Shown here piece after piece: positions 1 through 5,793 of a stretch of 8,409 nucleotides of DNA. A program made the translations under genes and the position numbers. The notes beneath the pieces are model-generated. The model was given only the letters and a program-made list of their open reading frames with translations, searched no databases and was not told the DNA's origin. Each line of letters starts with the position of its first letter. The first letter of the stretch is position 1. This DNA is from Alcaligenaceae bacterium. GTDB taxonomy: Bacteria > Pseudomonadota > Gammaproteobacteria > Burkholderiales > Burkholderiaceae_B. The stretch spans positions 1-8,409 of the forward strand of contig JAAZGT010000048.1 of the NCBI GenBank assembly GCA_012511095.1, in the 5' to 3' direction.

Positions 1-312
1 GCTACGATTACCGCTACGACAATAGGCTAACACAGGCTTAGGTAAGTTCTCAATAACTATTGCAAACTCCTCAATCTCACCCTCAGTTGGACCGCCACTG
101 ATAATAGGTAAATAAACAGCTGTCATACCTAAACTCTCAGCTGCTTTAATCATTTCCTCAGAGGTAGGCTGATCTGCACCACCCTCACCGTCGGGACGAT
201 TAATTAATAAGGTACGGAAACCTGCTTGGCATACGGCTTGCACATCATCTGCTGTTAGTTGCGGAGCAACTGCATATTCATCATTAAGTTGTGTAAACGG
301 TAAATCACTCAT
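1..312 (-). CDS. TIGR01244/DUF442 rhodanese-like sulfur transferase family protein (partial, 3' end missing)
   Basis: The first 104 residues are visible, read from ATG at 312 to the window edge, and the C-terminus is missing. The protein opens with MSDLPFTQLNDEYAVAPQLT, which fits the start of the TIGR01244/DUF442 family (fold related to dual-specificity phosphatases; members occur alone or fused to a metallo-beta-lactamase-like domain, as in Blh-type proteins). Further on come INRPDGEGGADQP (residues 38-50), a YLPIISGGPT strand-turn (67-76) and the active-site loop YCRSGNRS (97-104), with the nucleophile expected to be Cys98. The six-residue CRSGNR loop has rhodanese spacing (C-x4-R) rather than the C-x5-R of classical phosphatases. 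Whether it moves sulfur or phosphate cannot be told from sequence. No strong Shine-Dalgarno precedes the ATG. It lies 108 nt downstream of dnaQ on the same strand and may have its own promoter. Confidence 0.82.
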   Translation of the reverse strand, partial: MSDLPFTQLNDEYAVAPQLTADDVQAVCQAGFRTLLINRPDGEGGADQPTSEEMIKAAESLGMTAVYLPIISGGPTEGEIEEFAIVIENLPKPVLAYCRSGNRS

Positions 313-345
313 ATAAATAACCCATAAAAACTAGTTCATACTCTT

Positions 346-351
346 ATTATA
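346..351 (-). promoter_or_regulatory. Candidate -10 box (TATAAT) for the TIGR01244 gene
   Basis: On the minus strand 351..346 reads TATAAT, an exact sigma-70 -10 hexamer, inside a very AT-rich 108-nt gap between the dnaQ stop and this gene's ATG. A start point near 339 would give a leader of about 27 nt. The best upstream partner is a weak TTTATT (368-373, spacing 16, three of six matches), so this is a candidate only. The rest of the gap (313-420) shows no convincing dnaQ terminator; the only inverted repeat, GTAT/ATAC at 386-399, has four base pairs. Confidence 0.35.
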
Positions 352-420
352 AACATCTAAAATATTAAATAAATGAATAATAAAAGTATTTTTTATACAT
401 AAATCTGTTAAATGTTGACC

Positions 421-1134
421 CTATTTAAATTGGTGCCAAAGTGATTGCCCACCCACCGCTTTATCTAACACCTCAACATAGGCTTCATGCTCTGCTATCT
501 CATCGGCATCAGCCTTGATTATTGTTAGGTTAAGCGCGTTAATAAGACCTGCACTCGCTTCGTTACGCTCAACTGCGCTATCTTGCTCTTCTTCGTGTAT
601 AGCATCGAGCAAACCAAATTGCTCGCGCGTCATCGCTAACCAAACATCGGCTAATAACTCCGCATCTAATAAAGCGCCGTGCAAGACACGGTGTTCGTTA
701 GAAATTCTTAAACGATCACAGAGGGCATCTAAGCTATTGCGTTGACCAGGATACTTTGAACGAGCTAAGACTAAAGTATCGGTGATTTTTAGGGCAATAT
801 CCTCAATAGGAGCTAATTTACAACGAGCAAACTCAGCATTTAAAAAACCCACATCAAAGGGCGCATTATGAATTAATAACTCAGCACCAGTTAAATAATC
901 AGCTACCTCTTGGGCATGCTTATCAAAAGTATTAAACTGGCTTAAAAACTCAGTCGTTAGACCATGCACCGCCAATGCACCTGGGTCAGAGTCTCTTTGG
1001 GGATTGAAATAAATATGAAGATTATTACCTGTAGGCTCTCGATTAACTAACTCAATACAACCAATCTCAATCACACGGTCACCATTATTGGCTTCCATGC
1101 CCGTGGTTTCCGTATCTAGCACAATTTGACGCAT
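421..1134 (-). CDS. dnaQ: DNA polymerase III epsilon subunit (3'-5' proofreading exonuclease)
   Basis: This encodes the proofreading subunit of the replicative polymerase (237 aa; E. coli epsilon is 243 aa). The DEDDh exonuclease signature is complete. Exo I is LDTETTGM with Asp7 and Glu9. Exo II is HNAPFDVGFLNAEF (89-102) with Asp94. Exo III-epsilon is LHGALLDAELLADVW (151-165) with His152 and Asp157. A charged linker (about 180-215) follows, then a C-terminal segment ending HEAYVEVLDKAVGGQSLWHQ, which resembles the E. coli region that binds the alpha subunit. ATG at 1134 is preceded by AAGGTG (1149-1154) at a long 14-nt spacing. The gene starts just 28 nt past the hairpin that follows fabI. 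In E. coli dnaQ sits next to rnhA, whereas here fabI, mltD, gloB and the methyltransferase gene lie between them. Confidence 0.97.
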   Translation of the reverse strand: MRQIVLDTETTGMEANNGDRVIEIGCIELVNREPTGNNLHIYFNPQRDSDPGALAVHGLTTEFLSQFNTFDKHAQEVADYLTGAELLIHNAPFDVGFLNAEFARCKLAPIEDIALKITDTLVLARSKYPGQRNSLDALCDRLRISNEHRVLHGALLDAELLADVWLAMTREQFGLLDAIHEEEQDSAVERNEASAGLINALNLTIIKADADEIAEHEAYVEVLDKAVGGQSLWHQFK

Positions 1135-1154
1135 TTAAATTACCGCAACACCTT

Positions 1155-1195
1155 AAAAAGAAAAAAGCCTAAGTGAGTTTTCAACTTAGGCTTTT
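1155..1195 (-). terminator. Rho-independent terminator after fabI, possibly bidirectional
   Basis: AAAAGCCTAAGT (1163-1174) pairs perfectly with ACTTAGGCTTTT (1184-1195), giving a 12-bp stem and a 9-nt loop. On the minus strand the stem is followed by a T-rich run (complement of 1155-1166: six T, one C, five T), the expected pattern for intrinsic termination of fabI, whose stop codon is 13 nt upstream. The run leads straight into the dnaQ Shine-Dalgarno, so this element also sits in any dnaQ leader that starts upstream of it. No plus-strand gene needs it. Confidence 0.85.
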
Positions 1196-1206
1196 AGAAG
1201 AGTTTG

Positions 1207-1212
1207 ATTATA
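1207..1212 (-). promoter_or_regulatory. Candidate -10 box (TATAAT) for dnaQ, overlapping the fabI stop codon
   Basis: Minus strand 1212..1207 is an exact TATAAT that includes the fabI TAA stop (1210..1208). The best -35 partner is TTCAAC (complement of 1229-1234; spacing 16, three of six matches). Transcription would begin near 1200, just ahead of the 12-bp hairpin, so a dnaQ message from here would open with a terminator-like stem. It could equally be a chance product of the CTA-TAA-T codon context. Confidence 0.25.
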
Positions 1213-1990
1213 GGCCTGAAACAACTGCGTTGAAGCCTGCATCAACGTGTAGAATTTCGCCAGTAATACCTGAGGCCATATCTGATAATAAGAAGGCTGC
1301 AGATTTACCGACATCATCAATATTAACACCACGCTTAAGTGGCGCATGCTCAGCTACGAAATTAAAGATGTAGTTGAAGTCCTTAATGCCAGCTGCTGCG
1401 AGCGTCTTAATTGGGCCCGCTGAAATACCGTTAACACGGATACCCTTTTCTCCAATTGCCTTGGCTAAATAACGCACGCTTGCCTCAAGTGAGGCTTTGG
1501 CTAAACCCATCATATTGTAGTGAGTAATAGCACGCTCAGCACCTAAGTAAGTTAGGGTGAGGAAGTTACCTTGACGCTTTTCTACTAAAGGTAAGAACTC
1601 TTTAGCTAAAGCAGCAAAGCTATAGGATGAAATATCATGCGCAGAACGGAAGTTTTCACGGTTGTAGCCATCAAGGAAGTTACCAGCAATTGATTCACGC
1701 GGCGCAAAACCAATCGAGTGAACCACAGCATCTACACCATCGCCCCAGTATTCGGCAATTTGCTTTACACAGTTTTCGATGCTCTCGTCAGATGACACAT
1801 CACAGGGTACAACAATTTTGCTACCAAACTCCTCGGCAAACTCTTTGACGCGATCCTCAAAACGCTCACCAGCGTAGGTAAAGGCTAACTCAGCACCCTG
1901 CTCATGACAGGCCTTGGCAATTCCATAAGCAATAGAACGATTTGAAATCAAACCGGTCAAGACAATTCGTTTATTCGCTAAAATACCCAT
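1208..1990 (-). CDS. fabI: Enoyl-[acyl-carrier-protein] reductase (NADH), FabI type
   Basis: This is the last step of each elongation round in type II fatty acid synthesis, reducing trans-2-enoyl-ACP with NAD(P)H in the cytoplasm. At 260 aa it matches the family (E. coli 262). The atypical short-chain dehydrogenase signature is complete: nucleotide-binding LTGLISNRSIAYGIA (11-25), CDVSSDES (63-70), HSIGFAP (91-97), then the Tyr-x6-Lys triad with Tyr148 in TYLGAERA, Tyr158 and Lys165 in YNMMGLAKASLEASVRYLA, and the SAGPIKTLAAAGIKDF substrate loop (190-205). Gly94 corresponds to the E. coli Gly93 position linked to triclosan susceptibility, here with the usual glycine. ATG at 1990 follows a modest GGGA at 6-nt spacing. 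The gene is flanked by hairpins on both sides and has an exact TATAAT upstream, suggesting a single-gene unit. The PRESIAGNFLDG stretch looks betaproteobacterial to me. Confidence 0.97.
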   Translation of the reverse strand: MGILANKRIVLTGLISNRSIAYGIAKACHEQGAELAFTYAGERFEDRVKEFAEEFGSKIVVPCDVSSDESIENCVKQIAEYWGDGVDAVVHSIGFAPRESIAGNFLDGYNRENFRSAHDISSYSFAALAKEFLPLVEKRQGNFLTLTYLGAERAITHYNMMGLAKASLEASVRYLAKAIGEKGIRVNGISAGPIKTLAAAGIKDFNYIFNFVAEHAPLKRGVNIDDVGKSAAFLLSDMASGITGEILHVDAGFNAVVSGL

Positions 1991-2029
1991 GAATTTTCCC
2001 GTAATTTTTTCTGTAACTCAAAATAGTTA

Positions 2030-2035
2030 ATTATA
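2030..2035 (-). promoter_or_regulatory. Candidate -10 box (TATAAT) for fabI
   Basis: Minus strand 2035..2030 is an exact TATAAT, 40 nt ahead of the fabI ATG and just past the hairpin that follows mltD. A start near 2023 would leave a leader of about 32 nt. No good -35 hexamer lies at 16-18 nt (TTCCTT at spacing 16 is the closest), so support rests on the -10 and its position. Confidence 0.4.
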
Positions 2036-2051
2036 ACTTCTTTTTATAAAT

Positions 2052-2096
2052 AAGGAATGCCTAAACCACCCTTAAGCGGCTTAGGCAAATATCCTT
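2052..2096 (-). terminator. Hairpin after mltD, possible weak terminator
   Basis: The core stem is TGCCTAA (2058-2064) with TTAGGCA (2081-2087), extended inward by CC/GG after one mismatch. It is flanked outside by AAGGA (2052-2056) with TCCTT (2092-2096), with unequal spacers. It lies 17-61 nt past the mltD stop. The following minus-strand bases (ATTTATAAAAAG) make a poor U-tract, so this could be an inefficient terminator, a 3' stabilising stem, or part of the fabI upstream region. Confidence 0.45.
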
Positions 2097-2112
2097 TCAC
2101 AATAAGGTGATT

Positions 2113-3960
2113 TTAACCCTCAGCACCTGAATATGGCAATCTTAATAGCATACCTGCTTTTAAACCATCAGCTTGCATATGATTTAAAGCGAGTAAATCA
2201 TTGACACTCGTATTATAACGACGCGCTAAAGAATATAAGGTTTCGCCCTTAAGTACTCGGTGCGTTGCTGGGTTACGATTAGCGCTAGAAGTCGCATTAG
2301 ACGCAACTGCTGCCGACGGCTGATAGCTCGCGTTACGTGCAGTCACTGTAGTATTACTTGCTGCGTTGTCATCCCAGCTCACACGCTGCACCACAGCACT
2401 ACTGCTTTGTACATTAGGGTTAGCAACACGAGCTGCTAAAGATTGATTACCACCAACGTTTTGTAAAGTAGCTGCTGGAGGCTGACTAGCTGCTCTTGCT
2501 AACATGCTTGGACTGCTGTTGCTAACTGATGATGCCGCATAAGCTCGCTGAGCCGTTGCAGGTACAGAAGTCGACATTGAACCATCAGAGCGAATTAAAT
2601 CAGCCAAAGGATCTGGGTTAGCACCCACTGTTGGTGCTGTATTTCTAGCCAAAGCAGGAGCAGATCTTGTTGCTGGCATCGCTGATGTACGAGCCACAGC
2701 GCGCGCAGGCGCAGGCTGACGTTGCTGTGCCACCATGGCACGTGATGTTGGTTGGCTAGTGCGCTCAATTAAAGCCAGCATTGCATCAGGCGTCGCCACT
2801 GAAGGTGCTGCTTGCGGCGTAACTGCTGGTGGCGTTGCTCTAATTCCCGAAGGTGAAGCAGTTGGTGAAATACCTGTACCACGAGGTAGCATTAAAGTGC
2901 GACCATTAATTGCCACATTTTGTCGGCTGCTATAACCATTAAGCTGCTTAAGGTGCTGTAAGTCAATACCATGACGCTGAGCAATTTCTGCTAAGGACTC
3001 ACCCGCTCTCGGAGTGTAGCCAGAATACGAAGCTAAATTACCCTTGTAGTTAGCAAGATTTCTCTTGTAAGTTGCAACATTGGCCTTAGGAATAATAATA
3101 CGCTGTCTATGCTCAGCCAAGATCACAGGACGATGGAACTGTGGGTTCATCTCCTTAAACTCGGCCGTAGACATGCCTGCTAACTTAGCTGCTACATCGA
3201 TATCGATATCAACAGTTTTAGGCACTTCCTCGAAATAAGGTTGATCAGGCACCGCTGGCAAAGTAATGCCATATTTGGATGGATTACTAATGATGCGTTT
3301 GAACGCCAATAATTTAGGCACGTAATCACGCGTTTCTTGTGGCATTTGTAAAGATAAATAATCAGTACCTAGGCCACGTGCAGCATTGCGGTCACGTGCA
3401 CGCTTAACCGAACCCTGACCCCAATTATAAGAGGCCAAAGCTAAAGGCCAATCATGACCTTGGAAATTATATAAATAAGCGAGGTAGTTAATTGCTGCTT
3501 GAGTCGAACTCACTGGATCACGACGCTCATCACGCCACCAGTTTTGAGCTAATTTGAAATCAGTACCTGTGGCTGGCATAAACTGCCATAAACCCGAGGC
3601 CTTAACGCGCGATAAAGCAGTAGTATTGTAAGCGCTCTCAACAAAGGGCAATAAGGCTAACTCAGTTGGCATACCGCGTTTTTGTAGCTCAACGGTCACG
3701 TAGTAAATGTATTTACTCGAGCGATTAGCCATCGTTTGTATAGAGCCTGGGCGTTTAGTGTAGTAATTTACCCAATAATCAATACGGCTATCTTTTAGAT
3801 CAGGCATGCCATAACCTGCACGGATACGGTCCCACACGTTATTGTAGTGTTTAGATACCGATGCACTACTGCTGCCTTTTACTTTTAGATTACCGCCCGT
3901 CGAGGAGCAGCCGCTAATAATCGCGGAGGATGCTAACAAAGCGTAAACTAATAATCGCAT
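2113..3960 (-). CDS. mltD: Membrane-bound lytic murein transglycosylase D, LysM-containing lipoprotein
   Basis: This predicted lipoprotein enzyme cleaves the MurNAc-GlcNAc bond of peptidoglycan, forming 1,6-anhydro ends. From the ATG at 3960 it has 615 aa. Residues 1-18 are a lipoprotein signal ending in IISGC, with Cys18 lipidated and Ser19 at +2, compatible with outer-membrane sorting. The SLT domain (about 95-195) has catalytic Glu108 in LPFVESAYN, then SGLWQFMPATG (122-132) and ALASYNWGQGSV (174-185). LysM domain 1 spans about 316-359 and LysM domain 2 about 567-609 (HRVLKGETLYSLARRYN). Between them lies a roughly 205-residue Ala/Ser/Thr/Pro-rich linker (362-566), much longer than expected from E. 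coli MltD (452 aa overall). The start at 3960 is chosen over an in-frame ATG at 4032 because of the signal peptide and an AAGG 8 nt upstream. gloB lies upstream, as in E. coli. Confidence 0.95.
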   Translation of the reverse strand: MRLLVYALLASSAIISGCSSTGGNLKVKGSSSASVSKHYNNVWDRIRAGYGMPDLKDSRIDYWVNYYTKRPGSIQTMANRSSKYIYYVTVELQKRGMPTELALLPFVESAYNTTALSRVKASGLWQFMPATGTDFKLAQNWWRDERRDPVSSTQAAINYLAYLYNFQGHDWPLALASYNWGQGSVKRARDRNAARGLGTDYLSLQMPQETRDYVPKLLAFKRIISNPSKYGITLPAVPDQPYFEEVPKTVDIDIDVAAKLAGMSTAEFKEMNPQFHRPVILAEHRQRIIIPKANVATYKRNLANYKGNLASYSGYTPRAGESLAEIAQRHGIDLQHLKQLNGYSSRQNVAINGRTLMLPRGTGISPTASPSGIRATPPAVTPQAAPSVATPDAMLALIERTSQPTSRAMVAQQRQPAPARAVARTSAMPATRSAPALARNTAPTVGANPDPLADLIRSDGSMSTSVPATAQRAYAASSVSNSSPSMLARAASQPPAATLQNVGGNQSLAARVANPNVQSSSAVVQRVSWDDNAASNTTVTARNASYQPSAAVASNATSSANRNPATHRVLKGETLYSLARRYNTSVNDLLALNHMQADGLKAGMLLRLPYSGAEG

Positions 3961-3968
3961 AAATATGA

Positions 3969-3972
3969 CCTT
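3969..3972 (-). promoter_or_regulatory. Ribosome binding site fixing the mltD start
   Basis: AAGG on the minus strand (complement of CCTT) sits 8 nt before the ATG at 3960. This start puts the lipoprotein signal peptide at the N-terminus. The longer frame from 4032 would bury it behind 24 unconvincing residues and would cover the candidate -10 box. Confidence 0.7.
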
Positions 3973-4014
3973 GGTTTGAATTGATCTAAAAGATAAATGG
4001 AAACATAACCCCGC

Positions 4015-4020
4015 ATTATA
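4015..4020 (-). promoter_or_regulatory. Candidate -10 box (TATAAT) for mltD
   Basis: Minus strand 4020..4015 is an exact TATAAT in the 132-nt gap between gloB and mltD. A start near 4008 would give a leader of about 48 nt. No hexamer at 16-19 nt spacing resembles a -35 box. Confidence 0.4.
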
Positions 4021-4039
4021 AAGCAAAAACAACCTCTAC

Positions 4040-4071
4040 CTACTGCGCTAAGTCAAATAAATTTAGCGTAG
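4040..4071 (-). terminator. Weak hairpin after gloB
   Basis: CGCTAA (4046-4051) pairs with TTAGCG (4063-4068) around an 11-nt loop. CTA/TAG (4040-4042/4069-4071) extends the stem past a 3-nt bulge. It starts 22 nt after the gloB stop. The nearest minus-strand T-run is five T about 10 nt beyond the stem, so termination here would be weak at best. Confidence 0.35.
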
Positions 4072-4092
4072 TTTAAGACTTTCTAATGTAGA

Positions 4093-4881
4093 CTAGGCGT
4101 TATTTTTCCATTCCCTTAGGGCCCCAAACACTGCAGCGGCCTCTGTGAGCTCAGTACCAGCATAGGTTTGAGCTGCATTAATCACTAACTGCTCACGCAC
4201 ACGCATAAAAGGATTAGTCGCTTGCTCTTGCGCGATGGTCGTCGGTAAGGTTGGCAAATTTTGCTTTCTGAGTTCTCGCGCTTTCTGTGACCACTTTTGT
4301 AACGCTTCGTTAGCAGGTTCAACAGTAAGTGCCCAATCAATATTACTCAAAGTATATTCATGTGCACAATATATATTAGTATTTTGCGACAAATTCTTAA
4401 ATTTATCAATACTTTGCAACATCAATCTAGAATCTCCTTCAAATATGCGGCCGCAGCCACAGGAAAATAAAGTATCACCGCAAAATAAAACAGGCTGCTC
4501 ATCATTAATAGTTGCTGTATAAGCAATATGGCCCATAGTATGACCTGGCACCTCTAAAACCTCAAACTCTACTGGCAAAGCATCTACTTTTACTTTATCT
4601 CCTTCTTGTAGACCCTCATCCAAACAAGGAATCGGTCGCGTTTCGAAAGACGGCCCATAAACACGCGCACCATAACGCTCAACTAGTTCGCGTACACCGC
4701 CTGTATGATCATCATGATGATGAGTGATTAAAATGCCTTTGAGTGTTAAACCTTTGGACTCTAAATCATTAACTACCGGAGCGGCTTGACCTGGATCGAC
4801 TGCAACCGCATTATCACCATGGCGGATAATCCATATATAATTATCATTAAATGCGGATACTGGATAAATCTCTGTATTCAT
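4093..4881 (-). CDS. gloB: Hydroxyacylglutathione hydrolase (glyoxalase II)
   Basis: This is a cytoplasmic binuclear-metal hydrolase that splits S-D-lactoylglutathione into D-lactate and glutathione, completing methylglyoxal detoxification. From ATG 4881 it has 262 aa (E. coli GloB 251). The metallo-beta-lactamase fold is complete: NDNYIWII (12-19), the metal motif THHHDDHTGG (53-62) with His54, His56, Asp58 and His59, VPGHTMGHIAY with His114, the FCGDTLFSCGCGRIFEGD block (133-150) with bridging Asp136, and YCAHEYTLSN with His174. The C-terminal helical domain includes NPFMRVRE (223-230), characteristic of glyoxalase II. An in-frame ATG 60 nt upstream exists, but the start at 4881 has AGAGGG at 5-nt spacing and gives the standard N-terminus. 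It is divergent from the methyltransferase gene, with 36 nt between the chosen starts. Confidence 0.97.
   Translation of the reverse strand: MNTEIYPVSAFNDNYIWIIRHGDNAVAVDPGQAAPVVNDLESKGLTLKGILITHHHDDHTGGVRELVERYGARVYGPSFETRPIPCLDEGLQEGDKVKVDALPVEFEVLEVPGHTMGHIAYTATINDEQPVLFCGDTLFSCGCGRIFEGDSRLMLQSIDKFKNLSQNTNIYCAHEYTLSNIDWALTVEPANEALQKWSQKARELRKQNLPTLPTTIAQEQATNPFMRVREQLVINAAQTYAGTELTEAAAVFGALREWKNNA
4836..4841 (+). promoter_or_regulatory. Candidate -10 box (TATAAT) for the methyltransferase-rnhA pair, inside gloB
   Basis: An exact TATAAT lies inside the 5' coding part of gloB, 76 nt ahead of the GTG at 4918. TTATCA (4811-4816) is a four-of-six -35 match at a long 19-nt spacing. Because the divergent gap is 36 nt, a promoter for the plus-strand genes must overlap gloB. 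The assignment is tentative. Confidence 0.3.
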
Positions 4882-4886
4882 AAATA

Positions 4887-4892
4887 CCCTCT
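4887..4892 (-). promoter_or_regulatory. Ribosome binding site fixing the gloB start
   Basis: AGAGGG on the minus strand ends 5 nt before the ATG at 4881. It supports that start over the in-frame ATG at 4941, which would overlap the beginning of the divergent methyltransferase gene. Confidence 0.75.
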
Positions 4893-4917
4893 TAATCATT
4901 TGAATTTGAAAACTAGT

Positions 4918-5781
4918 GTGCAAAAACAAACAACCCACCATATCTTTCTTGCTGAGTGGCTAAGCACGCCCATGGGTGAGCTTGTTGCTGACTGGATGCA
5001 AATTAAGTCTGACGATTTGTTAGAAAATGTCTTTGGCTATACTGCTCTACAGTTTGGCCTGCCTGATATCGAACTACTACGCAAGAACCCTATTAGAACC
5101 AAAGTTATTCTAACTCAAGATGATTTAGTACACTTCGATGATCCAAATGCTGACACAGATCAGCACAGCACAGTCGAACAAAACGAGGATTTACCCTACC
5201 AAAAGGAATTAGAGGAAATTTATAACGATAAAAATGAGATACCCCAACCTTTTGAAAAAGAAAAACGTCGTCCCACTCAGCATCAACATCTAAACTACGA
5301 CAATGAATCGGTTGATTTAGTCGTTTTGCCATTTACCCTAGATAGCTATGACAACCCGCATCAATTATTACGAGAGGTAGAGCGAGTTTTAGTCAATGAG
5401 GGTCGTTTGGTAATATTTGGCTTTAATCCCTATAGTCTTTGGGGCTTACGCAATAAGTTTTCGCGCTTTCCATACCTGCCTATTCCCAATAAAAAGCAAA
5501 TCTCATTACACAAAACCAAGGATTGGCTACAATTACTCTCCTTTGAAATTGACCGAGGTCAATTAGCCTGCTATGAACCTGCAATGATGAGCAAAAAGTG
5601 GCTACACAAATTCAACTTTATGAATAAAGCGGGTAATCGTTGGTGGCCTTTTGCGGGTGCTGTATTTTATGTTTCTGCCACTAAACGCCATTGCAATCCT
5701 AGCCTAGTTGGAGCAGTTTCAATTAAAAAGAAAAAAACCACGCTAGCCCCTGCTACGGTAGCAACTAAAAATAAAATTTAA
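4918..5781 (+). CDS. YafS-like putative SAM-dependent methyltransferase, GTG start
   Basis: The 287-residue product resembles E. coli YafS, which lies beside gloB in that genome too; substrate unknown. N-terminal EWLSTPMGELVADW (13-26) and FGYTALQFGLPD (39-50) match the family's opening block. The core is ESVDLVVLPFTLDSYDNPHQ (130-149), then LLREVERVLVNEGRLVIFGF (150-169) and NPYSLWGLR (170-178), typical of Methyltransf_11-like folds after motif I. I see no glycine-rich SAM motif I, a feature apparently shared with YafS. An acidic, charged stretch (about 72-128) separates the two blocks and is some 45 residues longer than in YafS as I recall it. The tail is lysine-rich (270-287). GTG at 4918 is chosen because family similarity begins upstream of the first good internal ATG (4972); no Shine-Dalgarno is evident, and TTG at 4900 is possible. 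It runs into rnhA with a 12-nt gap. Confidence 0.8.
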   Translation: MQKQTTHHIFLAEWLSTPMGELVADWMQIKSDDLLENVFGYTALQFGLPDIELLRKNPIRTKVILTQDDLVHFDDPNADTDQHSTVEQNEDLPYQKELEEIYNDKNEIPQPFEKEKRRPTQHQHLNYDNESVDLVVLPFTLDSYDNPHQLLREVERVLVNEGRLVIFGFNPYSLWGLRNKFSRFPYLPIPNKKQISLHKTKDWLQLLSFEIDRGQLACYEPAMMSKKWLHKFNFMNKAGNRWWPFAGAVFYVSATKRHCNPSLVGAVSIKKKKTTLAPATVATKNKI

Positions 5782-5793
5782 TCTGAGGAATTC

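Noticed and set aside
386..399. GTAT/ATAC repeat around a T-run after dnaQ
   Set aside because: A four-pair AT-rich stem in an AT-rich gap is expected by chance.
515..745. Plus-strand open frame of 76 codons
   Set aside because: Lies entirely antisense to dnaQ, with no recognisable product or ribosome binding context.
1173..1373. Plus-strand open frame of 66 codons
   Set aside because: Spans the fabI terminator and the antisense of the conserved fabI 3' end.
1627..1848. Plus-strand open frame of 73 codons
   Set aside because: Antisense to the conserved middle of fabI; composition reflects the opposite strand.
2735..2935. Plus-strand open frame of 66 codons
   Set aside because: Antisense to the mltD low-complexity linker, where skewed codon use keeps other frames open.
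3961..4032. N-terminal extension of mltD to an ATG at 4032 (24 extra residues)
   Set aside because: It would hide the lipoprotein signal peptide and cover the candidate -10 box; the ATG at 3960 has an AAGG at proper spacing.
4235..4522. Plus-strand open frame of 95 codons
   Set aside because: Antisense to conserved gloB residues, including the metal-site block.
4786..4917. Upstream extension of the methyltransferase frame to an ATG at 4786
   Set aside because: The 44 added residues are antisense to the conserved gloB start and do not resemble the methyltransferase family.
4882..4941. N-terminal extension of gloB to an ATG at 4941
   Set aside because: The start at 4881 has a good Shine-Dalgarno and the family N-terminus; the extension overlaps the divergent gene.
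5105..5332. Minus-strand open frame of 75 codons
   Set aside because: Antisense to the methyltransferase insertion; no ribosome binding site or family similarity.
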